Positions 1 to 9,941 of a stretch of 64,000 bases of DNA are shown in pieces. Origin of the DNA: Papiliotrema nemorosa (Eukaryota; Basidiomycota; Tremellomycetes; Tremellales; Rhynchogastremaceae); contig JASKOT010000010.1 of assembly GCA_032158125.1 (NCBI GenBank), positions 62,001 to 126,000 of the forward strand. Direction: 5' to 3'. The notes under the pieces are model-generated. The model made no database searches, had not been told where the DNA came from, and saw only the letters and a list, made by a program, of their open reading frames with translations. Every line of letters starts with the position of its first letter. Positions within the stretch are counted from its first letter, which is position 1. Made by a program: the position numbers and the translations under genes.

Positions 1-1924
1 TCTACTGCCTGACGCAGCCCAAATCGGTTTACAACCAAGTCGAGTACCCGAAACCCAGATTCAAGAGGGTTTCGAAGATGTGCCGGCGCCTGATATTGGA
101 ATCGGACTCGACACTTCTTTGGAGCAGGCAAACCCCGCTCAAAGCTCGCCCGCACCACCGCAGATGCTGGACAATGTATCCCTGGGACACGTCGAGGCCA
201 ATACTGAGCATAATTTACCGCGTGACGACGATGAGCCTGGGCCATCCCAACGGCGCCGTTCTCGGCAGTCAATGCCTACGTCTCAACGACTTTTGGCCTC
301 GTCACGTCTCTTCGCGCGAGCCGACGCTGCAGATTTCGAGCTGCCGAACGAGCGGGAGGATGAAGAGGATCGTGCTCTACTCATAAGGGATGACCCTCCT
401 CCACTCATGCAAGCCACGCCTCGACCCGTCGACGACACACATCGTCCTGTCTACCCTACGCCACGACACAATTTGAAGCGCTCACCGCCACCTACGCCTC
501 GAGTTGTACAACCGCAGTACGTTGATCCGTTTCTTCTAGACGCCGATGGGTCGGCGCTCGAGCCTAACGAGGATTACCGCATCCCGGCCGACCATGTCGA
601 GCTTGCATCCCGCCTACATGGTCGAATCGGAGCACAATCAACTCAATACTCGCGACTAGCGGGGAAGATGAAGTGGACCGAAGCCGAGTCGCTGTTGTTG
701 TATCGGACGGTGCAGAAAGTACCCGAGAACGTGCTTTACCCTCTCCGAGTGGTGTGGTATCTACATGGCGAACACGGGACACTCAGTCAGGCTTTGCAAT
801 GGCACAACCCACAGCACATGAAGGACAAGATGCGTACCATTGTGGATGTGAGGGTGAACAACCGGCGGGCAGTGGCGGGTCGAGCCCGAGCTTTCTTACC
901 GCCCACAAATCCTGCTCGGGTCGAGTACGAGCAAGAAAGGCAAGAATATGAGGAGCAGGAGAAGAGGAGGATACAGGAAGAGTTGGCCGAAGTGGAAGAT
1001 GGAGAGGATCAACCTGTTCGCAAGTCTGGCAAGCGGAAGAGAAAGGCGAAAGCTGGTCCAGTGAAGCAGAGGAAGCAATCGGCCCGGCAAAAGCGGAAAT
1101 CTAAAGCTGCCCAGGACAGGGACGCCCTGGAGGATGAAGAAGGAGCTGGAATGGATCAACAAGTGGTCGATGATGATGATCTTGCCGATTCCGATTATGT
1201 CGACGAAGAGCCTACCTCACGAGCCAAACGACGCAAAAGCCTTAAGGGGAAATCTGAGGCTGGTCCAAGCAGTACAAGGGTGACCAGGAGGACGTCTCAG
1301 ATGCTCAGACAGGAGAAAAGAGTAGTATCATCGTCGCCAGAGCCGGAAACACCCGGACCATCCGCCAGGTGTCCTTTGACTAGATTCGTTCCCCAGGTCG
1401 AGGTGCCGGCACGTCGCAATGTCAGCCGCGCTCCAATCGTCTCTGATGAGGAGCATGACGATCAGAACGTCGATGACGAGGATGATGATGATGAGGGTGA
1501 GGGTGAAGGCAGAGATGAAGCGGAAAGTGAGCATGAGCACGAGGCCGAAGATGAATCGATTGTCGGGCATGGTCAAGTTCACGTGAAGGATGAGGATGAA
1601 ACCGATCTCGAAGAAGCTGGTCAGGTCGACGAAGCGATCTTCAGCGTGGCAGAAGACGAGCTGGATGTCGCGCCCGATGAGGCCGTCGCAGAAGGGGAGG
1701 AGGATAGTAACAATCGCCATGAGCGTGCGGTACGCGAAGCGTTACTTAGGGACCGAGTATACGGCATGGTCAAAGAGGTATGTCGGTGTGCTCCAACAAT
1801 ATACAGCACTGATCCGGCAGACTGCATGATTAGCTCGGGCCACCTCATTATCGGTGAGAGAGGATTGCGTCTCATGAATACGATAATAAGAATGCGAGTA
1901 CTGGGGTACATGCGACTATTATGA
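1..1924 (+). CDS. Myb/telobox-like acidic nuclear protein, 5'-partial
   Basis: The frame is open from base 2 with no ATG at its beginning, so the start lies left of the window. About 640 residues are visible. A Myb/SANT-like segment (about 667-890) begins K-W-T-E-A-E and ends HMKDKMRTIV, which resembles the telobox (VDLKDKWRN-type) helix of TRF/Teb1-like telomere and promoter binding proteins. It is followed by a Lys/Arg-rich region (about 1015-1110, NLS-like) and long Asp/Glu runs (about 1430-1720). This layout suggests a nuclear DNA-binding protein. A strong donor (GTATGT at 1778) and an acceptor ending at 1822 probably splice out 45 bases, which would move the stop to 1829-1831 instead of 1922-1924; the residues after 1777 do not look like the rest of the protein. 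The family is inferred from one motif, so the exact identity is uncertain. Confidence 0.6.
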   Translation, partial: LLPDAAQIGLQPSRVPETQIQEGFEDVPAPDIGIGLDTSLEQANPAQSSPAPPQMLDNVSLGHVEANTEHNLPRDDDEPGPSQRRRSRQSMPTSQRLLASSRLFARADAADFELPNEREDEEDRALLIRDDPPPLMQATPRPVDDTHRPVYPTPRHNLKRSPPPTPRVVQPQYVDPFLLDADGSALEPNEDYRIPADHVELASRLHGRIGAQSTQYSRLAGKMKWTEAESLLLYRTVQKVPENVLYPLRVVWYLHGEHGTLSQALQWHNPQHMKDKMRTIVDVRVNNRRAVAGRARAFLPPTNPARVEYEQERQEYEEQEKRRIQEELAEVEDGEDQPVRKSGKRKRKAKAGPVKQRKQSARQKRKSKAAQDRDALEDEEGAGMDQQVVDDDDLADSDYVDEEPTSRAKRRKSLKGKSEAGPSSTRVTRRTSQMLRQEKRVVSSSPEPETPGPSARCPLTRFVPQVEVPARRNVSRAPIVSDEEHDDQNVDDEDDDDEGEGEGRDEAESEHEHEAEDESIVGHGQVHVKDEDETDLEEAGQVDEAIFSVAEDELDVAPDEAVAEGEEDSNNRHERAVREALLRDRVYGMVKEVCRCAPTIYSTDPADCMISSGHLIIGERGLRLMNTIIRMRVLGYMRLL

Positions 1925-2005
1925 CATTGATGCTATGGTATACTCGTGCAGGATTATGATCGTAATGACAGTTTGGCGCCTTGTTGAATGCGCTCTATAT
2001 CGCGC

Positions 2006-4949
2006 TCAGAAGCGAGATAATGCGCTATTCCCGTATCCGAGACTTTCAATCTCTCTCATGGCTTCTCGCAAATCTCGATGAAAGTGATTTGGACCGAGCT
2101 GTGATGAGCCAAAATTCAGGTCCAGTAGAGAAACCTTACCAGCTGTGTCAAGCCCACCAACTCGAACAGCTTCATTTGGGCCATGCGGAGATGCGCAAAG
2201 TGTAAACCGACCCCTCGCTCGACATATGCCCTGGTCAGCTCGTCGATGATTTGGATGGCGCTGTTGTTTCAGTACGAAGATGATCTTCGTGGTGCAATCT
2301 CGCTTACGACGCGTCAATCTCATCCACCTGTATCTGTCAGCTGAGGCATTTGAGGCGTTTGTGCACCACGAGTTGACTCACATCCCCCATGTGTAGTATG
2401 ATCGCTTTGGCAGACTCGCGGCGCGGCGCATCGGAAGGATGGGACTTTTGAGCTCCGTACAATTCAAGCTGAGCGTCAGTATAGCACCCTCGCCTCTCTG
2501 GGTCTCCATGCGAAGATGTCTGGCTTACTCTGCGAAGGCGTTCTTTGAGATGCCCAGTGTTTGCAAAGGAGAGTGACTCTCGAATCCTCACAACCAGCTG
2601 CGACATGAGTCTCCAGTCTGCAAGCAATGAATTAGCTCACCACACCAGGTATTTCCTCTTGCGCCGATTCGTCTTCGTCCACTGGCACCCATTCATCGGT
2701 ATTGGGCAGTCTGCCGATGATCTTGATCCTCGTCTGAGTCGATTTCTGCACGACGAGTATGAGGGAGAATACGACGCTGGTCACCAGCCCAATCTGTCTT
2801 TAAGCTAAACCCCTGATGCACGTTCCGGGCTTACTTCGATGGAGAAGAAAAGGGTCAGAATAAAAGTCCCAGTCATCTGTAGGAAGTCGGTCCAAGCTCT
2901 CATCCGCCAAAAGAAAAGTATATCGTGAGGCGCTTCCGCCAAAACTACTCGATCAGCATTTGATATGGAGCTTTGTCCCGCATACTGGTATAAACAACTA
3001 GCAGAACAATAGCTGCGAGAACAGCCTGGACATGAGCACTGCACTCCAAGTCAGCCAATTCAACTCACTCGGGGCAGAAAATACAGCAACGGCAGGAGGA
3101 AAAAGATTGACAGGACGATGACTGTACTAGTGATGATGCTTGCCATCTGGGTGCGAGCACCGGTCAACCCATTCAGGCGAGATCCTGCATGTCGTCAGCG
3201 GGTATGCGGTAAAAAGCCTGTACTCACGAGAAATCGACCCAAAAACTGGCAACGACCCGGTTGATAAGAGTGTTGAAGCGACCACATTTGCCCCGCCCAA
3301 AGCCACAAGATCTCGGTTTGCACTGACTGCATACCCGTACTTTGACCCATTCTCCCGAGCAGCCACTACTGAGTCGACAATGCCGACAATGGCCATCACA
3401 AATGCAGTTGGAAACTAAAGCATCAACAATGCGGCGGTGCAATGATCGTCGATTGAGCGCACAGTGTGACTGAAGTATTTCCACTGAACCTTGTTCAAGG
3501 GCATGCCAAAGGGGAGGGCACTTTTTCCAGTCTTGACCTTGCCCAGGACTTGCAATCCCTTTAGATCCCATCGAAACACGCCCGTCAGGACTAATATTAG
3601 TCAGGTTCCAAGATTGCGCTGTACCTGTGGTCCCGATGACGACGAGCAATATTTCCGGAATGTACCGCATCCAGGCCCCGCCTGGGCGTTTGGCCACATG
3701 TTGCTTTAGGATACGGATGGATATTAAAGTGATCAGGGTGACAGAACTGAGTATTGCAGTGATCTTATTGGTGTATTCCAAGTGCTTGATTATAAAGACC
3801 AGCTTGGTGATTGGTGTTGTGGGCGGGTTGGTGAGAGTCTCAGGGTGACTGAGTACCGCTTGAAGACCCAACATGGGGACCAGCTGCTCTATGAAGATAA
3901 TCTGAGGGTCAGGTGACCATTGGCCGGTGTGTGGGGCACTCACCACCCCGACGGCCGTTATGAAACCTCTTAATAGAGCTCGAGAGAGAATCACATCGAG
4001 AAAGCCCAACCTGAGTAGGCCGAGCCCCAAGGTGATAATTCCCACCTGGAAGGTCATAACGAGTGAAACGGCTGCCGCTTCCATGTGGACGTGTTTCGGG
4101 ATGGTATGTGGATCGCTGTACAGCAGGTCGGTAATGGTCTGACCTATCAAGAGGGATAAAGCTGCTTCAGGTCCGACCGACATTTGGCTGAATCCGTCAG
4201 CCACGATCAACGCATTCCGTATTCTTACCACCTACCGACAAGTGCCCAAAATACCGTATATCAGAGCCGGGATTGCCGTCGACCATAGTCCAGCCACGGG
4301 AGTGATATGCGCCAGTCCACTGGCGTACGACAGAGCCTGTATTATCAACCAGGAGCCGAGGGAGCCGAGGGCTGATCTACCTGAGGTATGATGACACAGG
4401 AGAGCTATATATAAGCCATAAGATCTCTAAGGAGAGAAGCGCAGACTCACAGTCAGGCCAGCTATCAAGTCCCCGGAGAACCTGTCCTTTCAACCTCTCT
4501 CTCTCCCCCTTTGCGACATGTGATACGCACAGATCCCAGTTGTACTTCGGCAACCACTCAGTCACCGGCACATAGTACTTTGACCTTTGTTTGATCTTCC
4601 GCGCCACTTCCAATGTTGGGCTCTTTCTACGTATCGGAGCGTGATCTCCTGCTCACGTCAGTCTAAAGACTTCGTTGCGGTCCTCCCCACGTGTGACGTG
4701 AACCCACTCACCGAGACCAGCATCGGTCAACAGCCCATTCTTCCTGCCTGGCGCATCGTCTATTGAGGCATCCTCTCCATTCAGCTCTTCTGTATAATTC
4801 CTCGAGGGGAATCGCCCGTCTTCAGAGTCCAACAAGCTGGTCCGTTCGTCAGGTAGAGAGGAAGTGATGGTCGGTATACGTCGCTTGGATGATCGGCGAG
4901 AGTTTGACCCGGGGTCGAATGTGATAGTACCTTCCGCGTCTTCCGACAT
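2006..4949 (-). CDS. SulP-family sulfate/anion transporter with C-terminal STAS domain
   Basis: Multi-exon gene whose pieces assemble into a SulP permease. The cytosolic N-terminus starts at ATG 4947-4949. Exon joins across about 4465-4550 give NWDLFSGDLIAGLTV, the SulP signature before the first membrane helix. Hydrophobic transmembrane exons fill about 2800-4350. The C-terminal STAS domain (about 2006-2430) reads through an intron as NSAIQIIDELTRAYVERGV, then HFAHLRMAQMKLFELVGLTQL, and ends LGPNHFHRDLREAMREIESL. SulP proteins move sulfate or other anions across membranes; the STAS domain is regulatory. The N-terminal tail carries an acidic dileucine-type motif (ERTSLL, near 4850), which in fungi can direct cargo to the vacuole, as for the vacuolar SulP Vsb1/YGR125W. 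Plasma-membrane sulfate permease is the alternative. It has many short introns. Family assignment is firm; substrate and membrane are inferred. Confidence 0.88.
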
Positions 4950-5635
4950 CTTGCAGGGCAACAGGCCGGGGAAGGGGACGTGGCTAAGATTGAGGTCAGT
5001 AGAGTGACACCTGAGGTGATCTGGGTGGTTAGAGGTTATTTCAAGTTTCGGTCGGATCCGATGAAACATCCTGTGCGCGTCCGAGGCGTGTAGCCAAGCA
5101 TGGTCGTCGCGCTCGACGAGCTCAAGCGCAATGCAGGTAGTTGGACGCAATCATCGAAATTTTCGATATGCTCAACTGCATACTGAGAGCCCACGAACAG
5201 TCTATGCCCCCTGCGCATGTACCATGCACCAGTCCAAAGGCGGCAACGGGCCGGTCGCGATGACGAGTTTCGCCACCGCGCTGAAAATGGTGACATGACC
5301 AAGAGGGTTATTGAGGCCTTTTTTTTTTCGCATACTACCCAGCATACTCTCTGCATTGTCCTCACATCTACTAGGCCCTTGATCATCTGTGGCCCGAGTC
5401 GCAGTACGCACCAGACACTCTGTTCCCGCTGTGAACACGGCGGTGGCTACCGCCACTTTCCCACTCAAATCGCCATTCACCATTGTCTTCTGCTCGAGCA
5501 GCCTTCACATATGATATCTAGAGCATGGATTGATCGTCCGTGACACCTCGAGATGGCCGGTCCGTCCGTTCTTATTGAGGACAAATTCCTCCGTTGCCAT
5601 CTTCACTGTCTACAGGCATGATCCTAAGCCACTGC
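4950..5635. other. Intergenic: SulP leader and F-box 3' flank
   Basis: Holds the upstream region of the SulP gene and the downstream region of the F-box gene, both on the minus strand. A run of nine or more T lies near 5321-5330. Open frames here are short, overlap one another on both strands and show no family motif, so I call no gene. Confidence 0.5.
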
Positions 5636-7308
5636 TCAGAAAGCAGGTCCCCACACATCCAAAGATAACACCTCCCAGCTCGCCGACGGAAGCTCCATCC
5701 CTCTTCCTGGGGGGCTATCTCGCCAGTTTCCCAGTCCACCCGCTTGGAACGCCTTATCCATCGTCTCGGCAGACACGGCTCTGCCACCAAAGTCCACCGC
5801 ATGCTCCCAGTGCGAACCAGCATCCACGACATATGCGTCTTCGTCATCGGCCATACTCTCAATTGTATCACTTCGTGAGGGATTAGGCACAGACCGCGTG
5901 AGGGTTTGGATATGAGTGAGCTCGTGGCGATGATTGCGGTACGTCGAGAAGAGGATTCCCCTCATTCCCAACTCTTTCCACTTTTCCGGCTGTGTCATCA
6001 TCGTTGTTTCGAGGTCGATATCACGAGTGAATACGATGCTTGTCAGGCTTGAGGCGACGTATAAGTCCTGGAGGACACGCAGTGGAACCAGCTGATTACA
6101 CAACTCCGGAGCGGAAACACCTTTTGCAGCCTGGATGATATCGTCCAACTCTGTCTGATGTCGAGACCGATAGATGAGCTTTTGGACGGCTGGCAGGGCC
6201 GGGATTGAGACAGTCTGATGCTCAGTATGTCTTCGTCAAAGTCATGCAAGGATCATCGTATACCCACCTCGATACGCTCCGCGTCCTCAGTCGAAACGTT
6301 CCCGTCGACGATCAACACCTGCAGATGATCAAAACCGCCTTGTTTGGCCAATCTATCCAGGACGTGATACGACCCGCACCTCCAGTCCATGTAGACCAGC
6401 TTTTCCAGACGCTTCAGGTCTTCAAAATACGAAAATTGAGTCGTCGACTCCCCCTGTTCCTCATCCGACCATCCATCTTCTTCCAAGTCGGCCCAGATAT
6501 CACCCATCATCACTTTTTCGAGGTTCGGCGCTTTTTGAAAGATGACACTACAGATGTCGGGAAGGCCATCGTCTTCGGGGAACAGCATATGAACCTCTTT
6601 GAGGTGTTTCAATACGGGAAGCCCGAGCCACGGTTCGTCGATCGGATCGAGGGGTGGTTCCTCTGCGAGTTCGTCTCGGGCGTTGATTTTCAAGGTGACG
6701 AGATTGGGAGTGAGGGAGAGTAGACGTAGAATGTGATGGTAAGAGACGTTGTGGCACGGGGAGAGGTCGAGCTCCGTAAGGAAGGGTAAAGTACCATCAA
6801 AGTCGGATATCTTCTGGTAAAAACCATCATGTGGGCCCCAACGAGTGAACTCGATGGATCGCGGGGCGGCGTGTACCCGCAGAGACGTCAAGTTGTCTCG
6901 AACGAGATGGAGGAGAGAGACGAGGTGGTGGTTGGCATACCGATGAGTGGTCGCGCTGATCTTTGATACAGCCAAGAACCGCTTGGGCCGCTTGCTTCCA
7001 GCTTCGAGAACCTTTTGTATCTTATCTTTGACCTGTTTACGACATCGCTCCCGGCGTCGAAGGGCCTCGGCACTGGTGAAGGGGATATGATCCATGGGTT
7101 CTTTGTAGATCGACTTTGGCGTGAGGTCGAGCTCCTCCCATAATCGGAACTCTGCTGCGTCTCGTATCCATGAGCAAACTGTGGCGAACTCGGGAAGGCT
7201 CGAGGGTGGGAGGAACGAAACGAGGTAGATCAGCAGCTCGGGAGGGAGAGAGACCAGAGATTTAGGGGAAGGGTCTCTTATTTGGGGAATGAGTAAGGGA
7301 CTAGACAT
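5636..7308 (-). CDS. F-box protein with leucine-rich C-terminal region
   Basis: Two exons. The start is ATG 7306-7308; no in-frame ATG lies further upstream. An F-box follows about 15 residues later (SLPPELLIYLVSFLPPSSLP, then WIRDAAEFRLWEELDL), the Skp1-binding module of SCF ubiquitin ligases. The rest contains spaced leucine-rich strands (such as LPFLTELDLSPCHNVSYHHI and FDHLQVLIVDGNVS) typical of substrate-binding LRR regions. A single intron (about 6213-6273) joins ERIE to TVSIPALPAVQKLIYRSRHQ, restoring one frame to the stop at 5636. About 535 residues. The substrate is unknown. It is an isolated minus-strand gene with a long 5' flank that contains a TATA-like stretch at 7461-7470. Confidence 0.82.
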
Positions 7309-8419
7309 GGCGGTATGAGGGTGTACGAGGACGGAAACATGAAAAGGTGGACAGGGTTGAACAGGGTTGAACAATGAGAGTCAACTGGAATCAGATGAAA
7401 CATCCGGGTAAAAAGGAAGACTCACTTCTGTCGCCTGCAGAATCTTCGAGATTCAATCGGATATATATAAAGACAGAAGATGAGCAGATGAATATACTGA
7501 TAGCGTCGCGCCAAGTCAAGATAGATGTCCAAGAAAGAGGGTGTCGAAGGGAAAGGAAAATCCCAGACGGGAGGGGACGAGTGAATGGTTCCCCTTTGGT
7601 TGGAGCAACCCTTCCCTGCAGAGTGCCACTTTCGACCTCGACTACGCCTCCAAAATGGCCCTTTTAAAATCCCTCAAATCTGGATCTTCTCTGAAGCAAA
7701 AGACGACCAGGATGCAAACGGGTCGGATAGAGGTGAATGCGAGCGGCGAATTCGACCTACAGAGTAGATGACACGGGGATGTGATTGAGAGATGGGCGAC
7801 TGAATTCCCTTCCGGGGGCTTTATATAAGTCCGTTACAAGGGCGAGGGGATCTCTTCGGTATTAGATTACTCTGATCGGGTCTCTGTTTTCCCCTCGACC
7901 GAAGGTGAGCTGGTGGCAAACTGGACCCGAGCTTGCACAGATGATGTTATGAGAAGACTCGACTGAGCTATAGATGGTCCCTCATCCCCCAACCCTCCAA
8001 TCCTCGTCAAGATCGGTTTTGCATCCATGCCGAACAGGAGATGCCGGGTTCAGAAACCGAGGAGGGAAGCAAAAGCTAGGTTGCATCCGTGCAGGCGGCG
8101 GCCAACATACGAGGCGCAAGACAGGGCGTTTCGGGTTCTTTCAGGGACAAGGGGGGGAGGCGGGGGGCGTCGTCATCACCTCGTAGACGGATTCCAGCAA
8201 ACCCTCACGCACCCCTATCACCGAGCTGATCATCTGTCAGTTCTGACCGAAGTCATCAAGCTGATATATTACTGACCGAGCTGATTGATGCACCGTCTCG
8301 CCGAGAGATTAGGACCGGAATGACCTGACCTGCAACAGATTAAACAGTCAGCATGGAGAGACTCCATCAAAAAGTCTCGTGAACAGTATCTACTGGTTTC
8401 TGTCATTCATCCACCTCAG
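7309..8419. other. Intergenic: F-box promoter region, no gene seen
   Basis: 1.1 kb between two minus-strand genes. It contains a direct repeat of ACAGGGTTGA (7351-7360 and 7361-7370), a TATATATAA stretch at 7461-7470 about 155 bases upstream of the F-box ATG, and a second TATA-like TTTATATAAG at about 7819-7828 reading in the plus direction. The only frames are short and lack any recognisable domain. Confidence 0.5.
7460..7470 (-). promoter_or_regulatory. TATA-like element of the F-box gene
   Basis: An alternating TATATATAA stretch about 155 bases upstream of the F-box start codon. Position and composition fit a TATA element, but it is self-complementary and could act in either direction. 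No transcript data support it. Confidence 0.3.
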
Positions 8420-9175
8420 TTAGATCTTCACCGACTTCAATATGCCATACACCTCCTTCGTCCCAGCTACAGAAGGCTCGAGGGTGACAGTCACATAAAC
8501 ACATCCAGACTTTGACCCAAAGGCTGTCCCTCGATGAATCACTCCTCCACGAGATCCGACATACGCCAAGGCACCTTGCAAGCCTCGAGATATCCCGTGT
8601 ATGGTATCTTTGCATTGCGAGGGGAGAGATTTCCACTTGTCTTCGTTGAAGAGACCAAATTCTGTCGGGCTGGTCAATGCCAATTCACTCGGTTGGAAGA
8701 CAAGTCGACATTGAGTGACGATCCCAGGGTCCACGCTGACGGATTGAATTTCTGTTTCGGCTGACCGAGCAGTTTCAGCGTGATCCGTCGACGACCTTAC
8801 ATCTTCCACATTATCGTCCACTCCGTTATCCGCCTCTGCACCATCCTCCATGATGTCCACAGAACACCTGAAAATGTCCGACCAATCGGCAGAACATTTC
8901 TTGACCACTTGATCCACTGCCATACACATCATCTCATCGGTCGATATTGAAACTCGCTCGGTCGACCCAGTCACAGGAGGAGGAGAATCAGATAAAGCAC
9001 GCCTGTGACCGAAGATGCTCTTGAACCTCTGCCAGCTCAAAGACCGTGTCGGAGGCTGGGGTCGACTCGGCGATTCCAAGACACTCTGAGAATTCGCTTC
9101 GACTTCTTCATTATGGGAGATCGAGGGCTTTGTGGACTGTATGGAGGTATCGAGTGGTGAAGTAGCAGTGGACAT
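8420..9175 (-). CDS. Hypothetical protein, 251 aa
   Basis: Intronless frame from ATG 9173-9175 to TAA at 8420-8422. I do not recognise the family. The first third is Ser/Pro/Thr-rich and probably disordered (contains PSRPQPPTRSLSWQRFKSIF). The middle is acidic (EDGAEADNGVDDNVEDV). The last ~90 residues look folded, with alternating hydrophobic strands and a glycine-rich turn (GALAYVGSRGGVIHRGTAFG, then CVYVTVTLEPSV). No signal peptide or membrane helix. It is separated from both neighbours by more than 700 bases. The length of the frame and the change from disordered to ordered composition argue that it is real. Function unknown. Confidence 0.55.
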   Translation of the reverse strand: MSTATSPLDTSIQSTKPSISHNEEVEANSQSVLESPSRPQPPTRSLSWQRFKSIFGHRRALSDSPPPVTGSTERVSISTDEMMCMAVDQVVKKCSADWSDIFRCSVDIMEDGAEADNGVDDNVEDVRSSTDHAETARSAETEIQSVSVDPGIVTQCRLVFQPSELALTSPTEFGLFNEDKWKSLPSQCKDTIHGISRGLQGALAYVGSRGGVIHRGTAFGSKSGCVYVTVTLEPSVAGTKEVYGILKSVKI

Positions 9176-9941
9176 GGTACCGTTTCGACTTTGGTAGAAA
9201 TGTGAAAGTTGAAGGATGAAAGATGGAACGAGTGGCTCAATATCCTCGTCGCCTTATATGGAGGAGCTCTGTACTCGTCAGAACCATTAGAAGAGCCGAG
9301 AGGGAAGGTCAGACGTAACACGAAGCCCAGAATTGCCCTGTCGATACAGGGGGTCAGAAAGGTCACCATCTTAGACAAGCGTTCCACCTTGAAATACGCT
9401 TGAGAGTTGCGAGGTCACACGACCCAGTACATGACATTCCGACTAATGAGAAGACCAAAGTGAGTCAGAATCACGTTTCAAGAAGGCAACATCTTGCCCG
9501 TGTACGATACGGCTCCCGTCAAGTCAGATGACCACCTTCGCACTGTACTTTCTCATTTCCGTACACACAGTATATACATAAGTCATACTCCATTCGACCA
9601 TTTCTTCCACGACAGCCCCTGCTCGTTTTCTACTGGTTCTTGTCGTGTCCGTGCAAAGGCGAAACAAACTCAAGGGTGCTATACAGGCTACACAATGCGC
9701 CAACAACCGCCCGCGGGGCATAGGAGTCTCTGCGCCTTCGACCCGAATCTTGGATAAACCAACACTGCTTCTCAACTCTGCAAAATCCGCTCACAAACTT
9801 CTGTCAAGCAACTTCAACTTTCTCCGATTAAATTACTCTCACACGACCCGTATCAGCCTCCTCCTAAGCCCTCGTCCGGTCTCTTGCACAATAATACTGA
9901 CTCCCTCCTGATTGCCTCCCGCCCGACAATATCGGGGACAA
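9176..9941. other. Intergenic: leader of the 251-aa gene and MGA2 3' flank
   Basis: Promoter side of the unknown minus-strand gene and 3' side of the MGA2-like gene. No convincing coding frame, RNA gene or repeat. Confidence 0.45.

Noticed and set aside
78..386. Plus-strand 102-codon frame starting at ATG 78
   Set aside because: Lies in another phase inside the longer reading frame that is open from the left edge and holds the Myb domain; the longer frame has consistent composition and is the coding one.
7819..7828. TTTATATAAG as a promoter for a plus-strand gene in 7.8-8.4 kb
   Set aside because: The only following frames (7974-8275) are short, Arg/Gly-rich and without motifs; no gene can be supported.
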